Translations under genes and position numbers: made by a program
Notes under the pieces: generated by a model
Databases searched by the model: none
Seen by the model: only the letters and a program-made list of their open reading frames with translations
Told to the model about the DNA's origin: nothing
Source of the DNA: DASPSM01 sp036008465
GTDB taxonomy: Bacteria; Planctomycetota; Planctomycetia; Planctomycetales; Planctomycetaceae
Direction: 5' to 3'
Assembly (NCBI GenBank): GCA_036008465.1
Contig: DASYNP010000202.1
Location: 1-64,000, forward strand
DNA length: 64,000 nucleotides
Part shown: one piece after another, positions 1 to 7,619 of the stretch
How the letters are laid out: the number at the start of each line of letters is the position of its first letter
Position numbering within the stretch: the stretch's first letter is position 1

Positions 1-168
1 CAGAGCGGAATCTCGGTTGACGCTGCGCCGCTTCCCGACCAACACAACTTGCACCCACTACCGCGGAACACATTGTCCACGATTTGCCAGAAGCCGCGGC
101 ATATCTCGCGTGACGGCCTTGCCCCGATAACTGTTTTGCCAATCTCAATCGCCGCTAGAATGACGGGC

Positions 169-312
169 ATGAGCCGACGCAAGCGATACGTGTTCATTGC
201 GGTTGCCGTGCTCACGGTGCTCGTCTTCGCGTTCGTCTTGCTCGCGTCATACGTCAAAAATGGGTCTTATCAGGCGATCCTCGACTACGAAGGTCGCGCG
301 ATAGTCGAGTGA
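169..312 (+). CDS. Tiny predicted membrane protein (47 aa)
   Basis: An ATG at 169 opens a 47-residue frame with basic residues (SRRKR) followed by one strong hydrophobic segment at about residues 8-24, then a short polar tail. An upstream start at 49 is possible, but the added residues are not hydrophobic or domain-like. The sequence around the ATG (154-179) resembles the start regions of the neighbouring tiny genes, which suggests a small family of related single-span proteins. I do not recognise the family. It could also be a fortuitous frame at the edge of the integrated element. Confidence 0.35.
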   Translation: MSRRKRYVFIAVAVLTVLVFAFVLLASYVKNGSYQAILDYEGRAIVE

Positions 313-316
313 CGGC

Positions 317-523
317 ATGAGCGACGAACCGAAGAGACGAGGGGTGTGGATCGTCCTGCAAAGGATCGCGATAACCGGAATCGTCATCCTTGCCGCGGTT
401 GCCGCGTTTATCGCATACGGTCATTACCGAGAATGGCAGAGCTTTGGACCATTCCCGATCGAACCGCAATGTCGCGGTTCGTCGCTCATGCCGTCACCTC
501 AGCGTTTGGCATGTGAGTTATGA
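317..523 (+). CDS. Small predicted membrane protein (68 aa)
   Basis: The frame begins MSDEPKRRG, has one clear hydrophobic segment at about residues 17-34 and ends in a polar tail. It starts 5 bp after the stop of the preceding tiny gene, so the two could be co-transcribed. The start region (310-331) recurs in inverted orientation at 475-497 and again near 687-706. The last six bases overlap the end of a tiny gene on the minus strand. The family is unrecognised and function cannot be assigned. Confidence 0.4.
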   Translation: MSDEPKRRGVWIVLQRIAITGIVILAAVAAFIAYGHYREWQSFGPFPIEPQCRGSSLMPSPQRLACEL

Positions 524-673
524 CCGGCGCGCAGCCGAGCGATAAGCCAAGCCGATCAAAGCGGCAAAGGCGATCGTTAAAATGGCCGCAGTCGGACTCG
601 AGATCTGAGAGAGCGCGACGCCTCCCCAAACGATGCCCCCGCCGAGTAGAGCCGGCCGCCATCTGGGAATCAT
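518..673 (-). CDS. Tiny predicted membrane protein (51 aa)
   Basis: Read on the minus strand from the ATG at 673, the 51-residue product starts MIPRWRPALLGGG and is hydrophobic nearly throughout, ending in a basic RSAARRS tail. It would form one or two membrane segments. Its ATG overlaps the stop of a nine-codon leader frame (699-670, reading MSDEPLVTT) in an ATGA arrangement, so translational coupling is possible. The leader's start region is another copy of the local start repeat. It faces the 317-523 gene tail to tail. No family is recognised. Confidence 0.35.
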   Translation of the reverse strand: MIPRWRPALLGGGIVWGGVALSQISSPTAAILTIAFAALIGLAYRSAARRS

Positions 674-783
674 GTCGTCACCAGCGGTTCGTCGCTCATG
701 CCGTCATTCTAGCGCCGGATCGATGCCCGAAAACGGAACCTGAAGCAGGAGCGCTCACGGGCGGCGGCGGAACAGGCAATCGC

Positions 784-1206
784 TCAGGCAGGTGACACAC
801 GCACAACCTGCGAGCACTGCATCTCGGGAGCCATCTCGACGTACACCGTGACCAGGACATCTTCCGGCAAATTGACCGCGGGGTAATTGCCCGGTTGGCT
901 CGCATTCGGGAGCACCCGCGCGGTCGTACTCTCGCCCGCGTTGTCCGGGTGTTCGATCTCGATGATCGTCGGATAGTTGTTCGGATCGATGTAGCCGTAG
1001 TCGATGGAAAAGAGTTGGAACGTCCCGTTTACCACGAGCAGACGACGATACGCGATCCGGAGGAACACACTGTCTCCAGGCCCGACGTAATCCGACAACG
1101 TGACCTTCACGTTGAAAGTGTCGCCCGCCTTCACTCGGGGCGGGGTTATCTCGACTTGAGAGGGCGGGATGGCGACGTTCGAACGAGATTCCGTACGCTT
1201 CTCCAT
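784..1206 (-). CDS. Hypothetical protein with beta-rich character (140 aa)
   Basis: The 140-residue product has alternating hydrophobic and polar residues and repeated phrases such as ITPPRVKAGDTFNVKVTLSDYVGPGD, typical of an all-beta, Ig-like or structural fold. There is no signal peptide or membrane span. It is the last of a minus-strand series running from the methyltransferase gene, with short ORFs between, a layout common in phage-derived islands. The call as an expressed gene rests on residue composition and context. I recognise no specific family. Confidence 0.6.
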   Translation of the reverse strand: MEKRTESRSNVAIPPSQVEITPPRVKAGDTFNVKVTLSDYVGPGDSVFLRIAYRRLLVVNGTFQLFSIDYGYIDPNNYPTIIEIEHPDNAGESTTARVLPNASQPGNYPAVNLPEDVLVTVYVEMAPEMQCSQVVRVSPA

Positions 1207-1265
1207 CGGATACCCCTTTGTGGCAAAACTGGCGGCGGCTTGTTCAGTCGAAAGATCACGGCTGT

Positions 1266-1520
1266 CTATGCTGCTAGCCTAATCACCGAAGGTTCAGGCC
1301 GACAGCCGGCTTTGCACAAAAGGCGTGCTCGGCGTCCGCGGTGCATCTCTCGATCGAGGCCGGGCATCGCGCGGATACGGTTTAACTCGCGCTCGTTGGC
1401 TTGCCACTTGGCGTCGAGGGCGTACGGGTCGAGGGATTCGGATTCCATGTGTGGCCCCAGCATGCAGAAGAGCGCGGCGCGCGAACTCTCAGCAACATAA
1501 CTCGCCCCCACTACCGGCAT
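1266..1520 (-). CDS. Small hypothetical protein (84 aa)
   Basis: Starting from the ATG at 1520, the product is 84 residues with a charged, helix-prone middle (around DAKWQANERELNRIRAMPGL) and an Arg-rich tail. The same frame is open further upstream, but there it lies inside the next gene and has shadow-like composition, so the shorter start is preferred. It sits about 50 bp after the 107-aa gene on the same strand. No family is recognised. Confidence 0.4.
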   Translation of the reverse strand: MPVVGASYVAESSRAALFCMLGPHMESESLDPYALDAKWQANERELNRIRAMPGLDREMHRGRRARLLCKAGCRPEPSVIRLAA

Positions 1521-1569
1521 GAGCAAAGGACCGAAGCCCGGATCAAGCACCCGCCTCGGTTTCCTCCTT

Positions 1570-1893
1570 CTACACAACCCGCTTGGCCTCGACCGCCTTC
1601 TGCTTGTCGCTCGAGGCGACGAACTGGCTCCAATCGATCTGGACGATCTGGTGATTGATATCAGGCTTGTGGCGGTGCTTCTTTTCCCATTCAAACTTGT
1701 CGGCCGCCAAGAGCGAAAGAAACGCTTGAGTGGCTTCGCGGTCGTTCTCAGACTTGAGTGCAGTTCTCGCCTGCCGCGCGACGAGCGCAGGCTTGATATT
1801 GGCGGGCACGTCCCAACCTTGTTCAAGCGCGCGCTGAATCAATCGCGTGTCGCGGCTGCCTTCGTCTTGGATGGAGGGGGGAAGGCTGCTCAT
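1570..1893 (-). CDS. Phage-like small hypothetical protein (107 aa)
   Basis: The start at 1893 overlaps the stop of the upstream methyltransferase gene in an ATGA junction, which fixes the start and implies translational coupling. The 107-residue protein is charged and helical (for example KSENDREATQAFLSLLAADKFEWEKKH) with an Arg/Lys-rich C-terminus. The size, composition and position after a DNA methyltransferase resemble small DNA-packaging or regulatory proteins of prophages. That is a context-based inference, and I cannot name a family. Confidence 0.6.
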   Translation of the reverse strand: MSSLPPSIQDEGSRDTRLIQRALEQGWDVPANIKPALVARQARTALKSENDREATQAFLSLLAADKFEWEKKHRHKPDINHQIVQIDWSQFVASSDKQKAVEAKRVV

Positions 1894-3164
1894 CCTCGCA
1901 TCGCTTTCTTGCCACTGAACTTCTCCCACCGCTCGACGATCACGTCGCAATAGGCCGGAGAAATCTCCAGCCCGTAGCAGCGTCTGCCAAGCTGCTCGGC
2001 GGCGATGATCGTGGTGCCGGAGCCGAGGAACGGGTCGTAAACATCGTCGTCTGGTCCGCCGTGGTTGCGGATCGGGCGCGCCATACACTCGACTGGTTTC
2101 TGCGTCGAATGTCCGGTGACGCCATCGGCACCATGGTTGCGCGCGCCGCCCATGACGTGCATCGACTTGATTTCCCAGACCGTTGACTGGGTTCTGTCTC
2201 CGCACCACTTGGCCGATCCGCCAGAACGAACCACGTACCAACATGGCTCATGCTGCCAGTGATAGTGTCCACGGCCGAACACGATCTGCGGCTTCCGCCA
2301 GATCACTTGGGTGCGAACCTCAAAGCCAGCGTCTCGAAGATTGACCACGATTTCCGTGGCATGCCTGCCCGCATGCCAGACGTAGGCAACGTGGCCCGGA
2401 AACAGTTTGTAGCTATCAGTCCATGCCAAACGATCATCATTGGTGACCAAGCCCTTTGCTTGAGGTCCATAACTGGAGACGCCGGCTTCCTCTCGCCAGT
2501 GCGGATCATGCTCAACCCCGTACGGCGGGTCCGTGACCATGATGAACGGCTTACGTCCCCCGCGGAGCCGGCCGACATCCTCAGCCTTCGTCGAATCCCC
2601 GCACAACAGCCGGTGCTCGCCCAGCAGCCACATGTCGCCCGGCTTGGTGACCGGCACTTTCGGCGGCTCGGAAACCTCGTCCTCGACGACTTCTGGCGTC
2701 AGATAGAGCCCCGAATCCTTCGCCAGATCGGCCAGCATCGCCTGCAAGGCTTCGCTGCCGGTATCGACTTCGCGGAGGAGCGAATCGAGCTGGTCCTTCC
2801 CAGCCTCAGCCATCGCCGCCAGCGGATCGAGCGTCAAGAGGATTTTGTCGGCCTCCGCTTCGTCCACGTCAAGCACAAGAACCGGCACCTCTTGGTCGGG
2901 CGTCGTCTCGGCTCGCAAATGACCGTCGACCAGTATCAACCCATCAGGAGTCTCGCGGACGATCAGGGCATCTGCGTAACCGATCTCGGACAGCACGCCT
3001 TCTAAGGCCGCCCGCTGCGATGCAGGATGTACTCGCCAGTTCTTAGGATTCGGCTTCAAGTCGCATGCACGCACGCGCCGCAGTTCTTTCACGCGGTCGC
3101 GGACGTTCAGCCCCCCAAGCCCCCCTGCAAACTGGGCCGATTTAGGTGTGTTTTTGGGCATCAT
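1890..3164 (-). CDS. ParB-like nuclease domain fused to DNA methyltransferase (424 aa)
   Basis: The N-terminal ~120 residues resemble a ParB/sulfiredoxin-type domain (VHPASQRAALEGVLSEIGYA followed by LILVDGHLRAE). The C-terminal half is a DNA N4/N6-type methyltransferase: the catalytic DPPY motif sits near residue 212 and the SAM-binding DPFLGSGTT near residue 376, followed by GLEISPAYCDVIVERW. Motif order (catalytic before SAM-binding) fits the beta class. This fusion is known from phages and mobile islands, where it modifies adenine or cytosine without a partner nuclease. No restriction endonuclease is adjacent. It lies inside the tRNA-Pro-linked island and overlaps the next gene by 4 bp. 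Target sequence is unknown. Confidence 0.9.
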   Translation of the reverse strand: MMPKNTPKSAQFAGGLGGLNVRDRVKELRRVRACDLKPNPKNWRVHPASQRAALEGVLSEIGYADALIVRETPDGLILVDGHLRAETTPDQEVPVLVLDVDEAEADKILLTLDPLAAMAEAGKDQLDSLLREVDTGSEALQAMLADLAKDSGLYLTPEVVEDEVSEPPKVPVTKPGDMWLLGEHRLLCGDSTKAEDVGRLRGGRKPFIMVTDPPYGVEHDPHWREEAGVSSYGPQAKGLVTNDDRLAWTDSYKLFPGHVAYVWHAGRHATEIVVNLRDAGFEVRTQVIWRKPQIVFGRGHYHWQHEPCWYVVRSGGSAKWCGDRTQSTVWEIKSMHVMGGARNHGADGVTGHSTQKPVECMARPIRNHGGPDDDVYDPFLGSGTTIIAAEQLGRRCYGLEISPAYCDVIVERWEKFSGKKAMRG

Positions 3165-3341
3165 CGTGTGCCAGTTTGGCCCACCCTGTGTCGGCTAGCT
3201 TGAGGCCGGATTGCGCCAAGAGGGACGGCACCCAGCTACGGATCGTTGTCCCTACTAGCTGGGAAGCTATGGCCGTCTCTCTCCAAGCTACGATTGTCCG
3301 CTGAAAAAACGCGATGACAATATGCGTGCAGCACGCGCGTG

Positions 3342-3557
3342 CTACTTTTGCGCGGCAGTGCGGCGAAGAGTTTTTACGGGCGCTTCGTCATCGGTCGGAC
3401 AGCCCAGGATCGGACATCGCCATCGAGTGACGCCCCGTGAATGCTTCCCCTGAAGGTGGCAGCCGTGCACGCGGCAGGTGGGGCGCTGTCTCGTCGAGGG
3501 ATATGTCGGCTTGCGGTAGTGCTTTTTAAGTTTTAGTTTGAGTTTGGCTTCGAGCAT
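3342..3557 (-). CDS. Small Cys/His-containing protein (71 aa)
   Basis: The product begins with a Lys-rich amphipathic stretch (EAKLKLKLKKHYRK) and then has paired Cys/His residues (CRVHGCHLQ, then RWRCPILGCP) that could bind one zinc ion. The basic start plus zinc-like ligands suggests nucleic-acid binding. It lies about 180 bp upstream of the methyltransferase on the same strand. No family is recognised, and the short length keeps confidence low. Confidence 0.4.
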   Translation of the reverse strand: MLEAKLKLKLKKHYRKPTYPSTRQRPTCRVHGCHLQGKHSRGVTRWRCPILGCPTDDEAPVKTLRRTAAQK

Positions 3558-3636
3558 CTTCTCTCTCAGTCACTGCTGTCCCATATTGCGCAACGCGTCT
3601 CTTCCCCTTCTCAGGTCTGGGGTTTTTAGAGACTCC

Positions 3637-3780
3637 GGCCGCTCTCTCAGTCCCTCAGTCCCAATCCAAAAGTCCAAAAGTCCGGGCGGGCGCTTAGCCC
3701 GCAATCCGGATCCGGATCCGGTCCGAATTTTGTCCGCAAAATGTCCGCAAAAAAGCGGAAGCGGAAGCGGACGCCATCGG
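3637..3780. repeat. Hexamer/short-word low-complexity patch
   Basis: The stretch holds three tandem copies of ATCCGG (3704-3721), a doubled TGTCCGCAAAA-type word (about 3731-3752), a GCGGAA run (about 3754-3769), and short AGTCC words upstream (about 3637-3683). The GTCCGC words and the GCGGAC end form an inverted arrangement. This is slippage-prone DNA inside the island and explains the odd dipeptide runs in any frame read through it. Confidence 0.7.
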
Positions 3781-4783
3781 CATCGGATTCGGTATCTGAT
3801 TTGTTCTCTTCTCTCCGCAGACTTGCCGTGTTGGACGGTTCTAACGGAGTCGGATGCGGCAGCATTGACTCCCGGTCCAGGGGGCCGCCGAAGTCTGCTC
3901 GCGCTGGACGATATCCAGACGGCGGGTTCGGCGGGGTAAGCATTGGGCGACAAGAGACGACTGCAAGAGACGGCGCGATTACAGTTTTCCGGAGATGTGT
4001 GCATGCGGATCCGTCGTTGGACGGCGTGTGGGTCGCTGGATATTCGGCCGGTTTTGAAAGTTCTGAGGGGCGGAGACCTGGGCGCAGAGACGATGCGGCA
4101 TCAACCAGCCGCGCGTTGCCAGGCGAAAACTGGGCAACTCGCCCAGCAAAACCGTTCCTTTGTTGGCGAATCCCTTTGGACTGCCCCGGCAGTCCGACAA
4201 CCTCAGCGCGACTTGTTAAGCGCTGTTCCTCAGTCCCGACCTGTTCGTAGACAGGTTGACTGCGCAGTCCCTTTTTCGGACAATTGACGTGGCTGTTGTC
4301 GATGTCCGTGGATAACGTCCTGCGAACCGAAACCGTCTCCGTACTTGGTCTTCGCCCACTGCTTGTCACAGTGGGCTTTTTCTTTTCCAGCAAGTTTGCA
4401 CTTAGCTGCTCGCAAACTTCAGAAGCTGGATCTTTCCCAACAAAGCCGCCGCTGGGAAATTTCCCCGCCGGGTCGTGAATCCCGGTGACACTTTCGAGGT
4501 GAGAACTTCTGATTGTCATGCGGCCCCCGCCTTCTTCCACGGGGCGCACAATCCGCGTTCGTTTGTGCTCTTCGGTGACCAATCTGTGATGGTTAAGCCG
4601 TGGGGTAACCGACGATGTCCGCTGTTGTCTGCGGTTGGTCGCCGTCCGGTCAATCCGCAATTGCCAGCCGCACGCGCTGCACTTGCCGCTCCCGGTCAAG
4701 TCGAATTGCACGCGATCGCTGAGGCACGCGGGGCAGCGTGGGTTGTCAGAATTCTGGGAAAGGTTCGCTGGGTCGCCCATCAT
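3647..4783 (-). CDS. Zinc-ribbon protein with low-complexity tail (up to 378 aa)
   Basis: The ATG at 4783 overlaps the stop of the DUF1580-like gene in an ATGA junction. Residues ~17-40 form a four-cysteine zinc ribbon (CPAC, then CSAC 18 residues later). Beyond about residue 60 the composition is unstructured, and the C-terminal part (RFRFRFF, DPDPD) is translated from hexamer microsatellite DNA at 3704-3780. The N-terminal ribbon looks genuine. The long tail may be readthrough across eroded DNA, so the real product may be shorter or the gene degraded. Probably an island accessory or DNA-binding protein, by inference only. Confidence 0.4.
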   Translation of the reverse strand: MMGDPANLSQNSDNPRCPACLSDRVQFDLTGSGKCSACGWQLRIDRTATNRRQQRTSSVTPRLNHHRLVTEEHKRTRIVRPVEEGGGRMTIRSSHLESVTGIHDPAGKFPSGGFVGKDPASEVCEQLSANLLEKKKPTVTSSGRRPSTETVSVRRTLSTDIDNSHVNCPKKGLRSQPVYEQVGTEEQRLTSRAEVVGLPGQSKGIRQQRNGFAGRVAQFSPGNARLVDAASSLRPGLRPSELSKPAEYPATHTPSNDGSACTHLRKTVIAPSLAVVSCRPMLTPPNPPSGYRPARADFGGPLDRESMLPHPTPLEPSNTASLRREENKSDTESDADGVRFRFRFFADILRTKFGPDPDPDCGLSARPDFWTFGLGLRD

Positions 4784-5052
4784 TTCGCAGCCGGCAGAAG
4801 TCCTTCCGCCGCGAGCCGGTCGTCGACATCGCGCTCGGCACGGGTCGGATTGAAGTCCTGGGACTCGTTCAGAAACGCCCGTAGCTCCGCGCGCGTCGAA
4901 TAGAGCAGGCGTCCGACGCGGAGCACCTGCAATTTGCGGCCGTTATTTCCTCGCAGGTGCCAGCGGCAGACGATCGCGGGGCAAGGTGGTTGCGGCAGTT
5001 CGCGAATGAGGTCCCGCAGTGGCAGAAAATCCGGGCTGAAGGGGTCGAGCAT
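4780..5052 (-). CDS. DUF1580-like / excisionase-like small DNA-binding protein (90 aa)
   Basis: From the ATG at 5052 the product is 90 residues. The core (RWHLRGNNGRKLQVLRVGRLLYS followed by ELRAFL) has the pattern of MerR/excisionase-type winged helices and closely resembles the planctomycete family DUF1580 as I remember it. A Shine-Dalgarno-like AAGGAG lies about 10 bp upstream of this start. The gene lies about 400 bp upstream of the integrase stop on the same strand, consistent with a recombination directionality factor or element regulator. The exact role is inference. Its stop overlaps the start of the zinc-ribbon gene. Confidence 0.65.
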   Translation of the reverse strand: MLDPFSPDFLPLRDLIRELPQPPCPAIVCRWHLRGNNGRKLQVLRVGRLLYSTRAELRAFLNESQDFNPTRAERDVDDRLAAEGLLPAAK

Positions 5053-5454
5053 CGCGTCATGGCTCCTTGGGGAATCCAGGGCTGACGCGTGTGCTTCGAA
5101 AAAGAAACGGCACGCATCAGCCATTGCAAACGAGAACGAAATTGAACGACTGCGGGAACGCCCCGCCGTCGTCGCTTCTTTCGTTCCTTCTCGCTCGCAA
5201 CGCGATTGCGTGCTCTTGACCGGCCTACTTCGCTAGCAGCAGGGTCGACCTAGGGGAAGCCAAATTGGCTTGAGTTCCTGGCCCCCAGGAAAAGGATTGC
5301 CGCTCCCGCCACTCTCCCCTGTTGTTCGAGAAGTGGCCACGGCAACCTAAAAGCTCGTGCAAAAACGTTGTCTCAATGCACTATAAACCCAAAACCACAA
5401 AAATCAATAAAACCTCTGGCAGAATTTCGGAACCGAGTTTGATTGCCTGCAACT
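5053..5454. other. Non-coding interval between island genes
   Basis: About 400 bp with no convincing gene. The right half is AT-rich (about 5380-5430), unlike its surroundings, and could hold promoter or recombination sites. I found no clear hairpin terminator or consensus promoter. Confidence 0.4.
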
Positions 5455-6570
5455 TCAGCCGACGCGCGCCATGACGCCTCTTGCCGTCTCGAAATCGCGC
5501 TCGGCATAGATTTCGGTCATTGACGCCGAAGAGTGCCCGAGCACCGTGCGGGCCGTTTCAAGGTCGGACTTCGCGCGGACAGCCGTTCCGGCCGTGTGCC
5601 TCAATTGGTTGGGAAACCAGACTGGAACGCCCAGCTTCTCACACGCGCGTTGAACCGCCGTGCAATAGCTCCCGACGGTGTAGTGTGGTCCAGGGGCACG
5701 CTTGCGGTCGGGCCTTGGCGTTCTGCCCAATTCGGCATGGACGTCGCGCGCGGGAAAGAGGAACGCGTCCGGCGCATCGGGTCGCAGGAACGGGGTTAGC
5801 GTCCGCTGCGCTCGAGGACCGATGAAGACAACTCGTCGACGGCCATGGTGCTCGGTCTTGTGGCCGGCGACCTCATATCGCCATGCCGTGCCGCGACGGT
5901 CCAGGTCGCAGGTTCTCAGCCGGACGACTTCCCCGGGTCTCATGCCGGTGCGGATCTGCAGTCGGATCATGGCGTAGACCTGTGCGGGCACGTCCTTCCG
6001 AATGGCGACGACATCTCGCAGCGAAACGGGTAGAACAGGTAGCTTCTCCACGGCCTTCGAGCGGCCAGCCTTGAGCCCATCAAGAGCGGAGATTGCAGCC
6101 AGCACGTCGGCGGCAACCAATTCTTCGGCCACGCCCCATTTGAAGAGACGGCGGACTCGGCCCACATGCTTGTTGATCGACTTGCGAGCCTGCCCAGCGT
6201 CGACCATCGCGTCCCGCACGGCCTTCAACCGCTTAGGTCCGAAGTCCCGCGCCAGCGTATGCCGCTCGGTCGCCAGCAGGATCCGCAGGGCCGCCCGGAT
6301 GCAGTGCTGCTCCGACGTCGGCTTGCCGGCCTTCACATAGTGCAACTTCACGTGCTCGTTGTAGAGAATCGCCAGCTCGCCGATCGAGATGTCGGGAACG
6401 GTTCGCTCTGGCTGTCGATTCTGCCAACGAGCAACGATCTCTCGATATCGCTGGAGAGACGCGGGTGAGTTGAACGCGCCCAAATAGATCCGCTCGCCGC
6501 CGACGGTCACGCGGGCTTGGCCGGACGGCTTGTGCAGAGCGTACTTCGGAACCTTCTGTTGCCGTAGCAT
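5455..6570 (-). CDS. Tyrosine recombinase / integrase (371 aa)
   Basis: The protein has an N-terminal DNA-arm region (SGQARVTVGGERIYLGAFNSP), a SAM-like core-binding region near residues 60-170 and a C-terminal catalytic domain. Visible catalytic elements are Arg in TGMRPGEV (about residue 208), the LRHTAGT box (about residue 320), His in VLGHSS and the Tyr nucleophile in TEIYAERD (about residue 354). Length is normal for the family. The gene starts 102 bp from the 3' end of tRNA-Pro and reads away from it, as expected for an element that integrated at that tRNA. Directly upstream are two 10-bp direct repeats (6592-6612). Confidence 0.93.
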   Translation of the reverse strand: MLRQQKVPKYALHKPSGQARVTVGGERIYLGAFNSPASLQRYREIVARWQNRQPERTVPDISIGELAILYNEHVKLHYVKAGKPTSEQHCIRAALRILLATERHTLARDFGPKRLKAVRDAMVDAGQARKSINKHVGRVRRLFKWGVAEELVAADVLAAISALDGLKAGRSKAVEKLPVLPVSLRDVVAIRKDVPAQVYAMIRLQIRTGMRPGEVVRLRTCDLDRRGTAWRYEVAGHKTEHHGRRRVVFIGPRAQRTLTPFLRPDAPDAFLFPARDVHAELGRTPRPDRKRAPGPHYTVGSYCTAVQRACEKLGVPVWFPNQLRHTAGTAVRAKSDLETARTVLGHSSASMTEIYAERDFETARGVMARVG

Positions 6571-6591
6571 GGGACACCCCTTGGCTGACTA

Positions 6592-6612
6592 AACGGGTAG
6601 TCAACGGGTAGT
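6592..6612. repeat. Paired 10-bp direct repeats upstream of integrase
   Basis: AACGGGTAGT occurs at 6592-6601 and again at 6603-6612, separated by one base. The pair sits between the integrase start (6570) and the tRNA 3' end (6673), where arm-type integrase or excisionase binding sites usually lie. Function as recombinase arm sites or as an autoregulatory operator is inference. Confidence 0.6.
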
Positions 6613-6672
6613 GTTGCCCCACTGCTTTTAGGCAGGTATCCGTAAGTTGTGGATGGGCAAGAATTAAAAAAG

Positions 6673-6747
6673 TCGGGGCGACAGGATTTGAACCTGCGAC
6701 CTCTTGGTCCCGAACCAAGCGCTCTAGCCAGGCTGAGCCACGCCCCG
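6673..6747 (-). tRNA. tRNA-Pro (anticodon CGG)
   Basis: On the minus strand the sequence folds into a full cloverleaf. The acceptor stem is CGGGGCG paired with CGCCCCG, the anticodon stem is CTTGG/CCAAG with loop TTCGGGA (anticodon CGG), and the T-loop region is GGTTCAAATCC. The discriminator is A and CCA is not encoded. A T-run follows the 3' end (6672-6664). It decodes CCG proline codons. Its 3' end faces the integrase gene, so it is the likely attachment site of the island. Confidence 0.95.
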
Positions 6748-6818
6748 CTTAGATTTTTTGCGACTTACTGTCGCTGCTCGTCGGCTGAGGCACCTCGAGT
6801 GGATCGCCGACGGCGTGC

Positions 6819-6846
6819 ATTCTAGCAGGATGACTGGTCGGGTCAA
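6819..6846 (-). promoter_or_regulatory. Predicted sigma-70-type promoter of tRNA-Pro
   Basis: On the minus strand TTGACC (6846-6841) and TAGAAT (6824-6819) are separated by 16 bp, a near-consensus -35/-10 pair. The predicted start of transcription is about 65 bp upstream of the mature tRNA 5' end. No other gene lies between them. Confidence 0.6.
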
Positions 6847-6972
6847 TGTGGCCGCAATCGGCAGTAACCGCCGGTTTCCATTCGCGCGAGGACCCCGCTC
6901 AGCGGCGCCGCGTCGAACACTCTTGGCGGTGAAGTCGGCCGCAAGGGCTGCGCGCGGGCCTTTCGACTCGCT

Positions 6973-6978
6973 TATAAT
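6973..6978 (+). promoter_or_regulatory. Predicted -10 element for the groES-family gene
   Basis: A perfect TATAAT lies 43 bp upstream of the GTG start at 7021. No good -35 hexamer is visible at 16-18 bp spacing, so this is a partial promoter call. Confidence 0.4.
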
Positions 6979-7020
6979 GGAGTGATGTGGTGATTGATCG
7001 TTCCTGAGCGGAGTGCATTT

Positions 7021-7395
7021 GTGAGCGAGTTCGTTGAGCCCGTTGGGAAGCGGGTCTTGGTTCGGAAGGATGAGAGTCGGCAAAAGACGCGCGGCGGAAT
7101 CGTATTGCCTGACGCTGCGGAGATACCGACCATCACGGGACGCGTCGTGGAAGTCAGCGTGCAGGTGGCTCGCGACGAGGATTTCCCAATCCGCAAGTAC
7201 GACAAGATCTTGTTTCATCCGAAGAATGCAATTCCGGTCGATTTCGAGCCGGACAATCTACTGTTTGTTGTCCCGATCGAAGACGTAGTGGCCGTGTTCC
7301 GGCCGGCACGTAATCAAGGTCCAGGACGCGGATCGAAAGATGAATCGTTGGGCGATGACGAGATCCGCGAAACCGACGGGCTCGAACAGGATTGA
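7021..7395 (+). CDS. GroES-family co-chaperonin (124 aa)
   Basis: The product has the Cpn10 beta-barrel pattern: VEPVGKRVLVRKDE at the N-terminus, then RGGIVLPDAAEI, then GRVVEVS, and VDFEPDNLLFVVPIEDVVAV near the end of the domain. A further ~25 charged residues follow (to ETDGLEQD), making it longer than the usual ~97-residue GroES. A GTG at 7021 preceded by a GGAG is preferred over a TTG at 6994. No groEL lies next to it, so this is a solitary, possibly diverged paralogue. Cytosolic. Whether it still caps a chaperonin is unknown. Confidence 0.85.
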   Translation: MSEFVEPVGKRVLVRKDESRQKTRGGIVLPDAAEIPTITGRVVEVSVQVARDEDFPIRKYDKILFHPKNAIPVDFEPDNLLFVVPIEDVVAVFRPARNQGPGRGSKDESLGDDEIRETDGLEQD

Positions 7396-7619
7396 GCGTC
7401 GCGGGACAAAGGCGACGATCGAAGTGGCCACTTGGCAGAGTCGATGCTCTAGTTTGAATCACGACCCCGTTCCGAGCGCCGCTCAATCTCCACCGCTTCG
7501 TTGCTAGCCGATGATCCTGGCATTGACCGCCTGGTAATTGCGGCAGCTGCCTTGTTGCCAAAGATGCAAAGCTTTCGCTCTGGATTTGCCGGCCTTACTC
7601 CTCCATTCGTCGTGGTTCA

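Noticed and set aside
254..469. A 71-codon minus-strand frame opposite the 317-523 gene
   Set aside because: Charged Arg/Asp-rich shadow of the membrane-protein frame, without a hydrophobic segment or family.
1519..1953. A plus-strand frame overlapping the phage-like small genes
   Set aside because: It is complementary to the coupled minus-strand genes and has no domain features.
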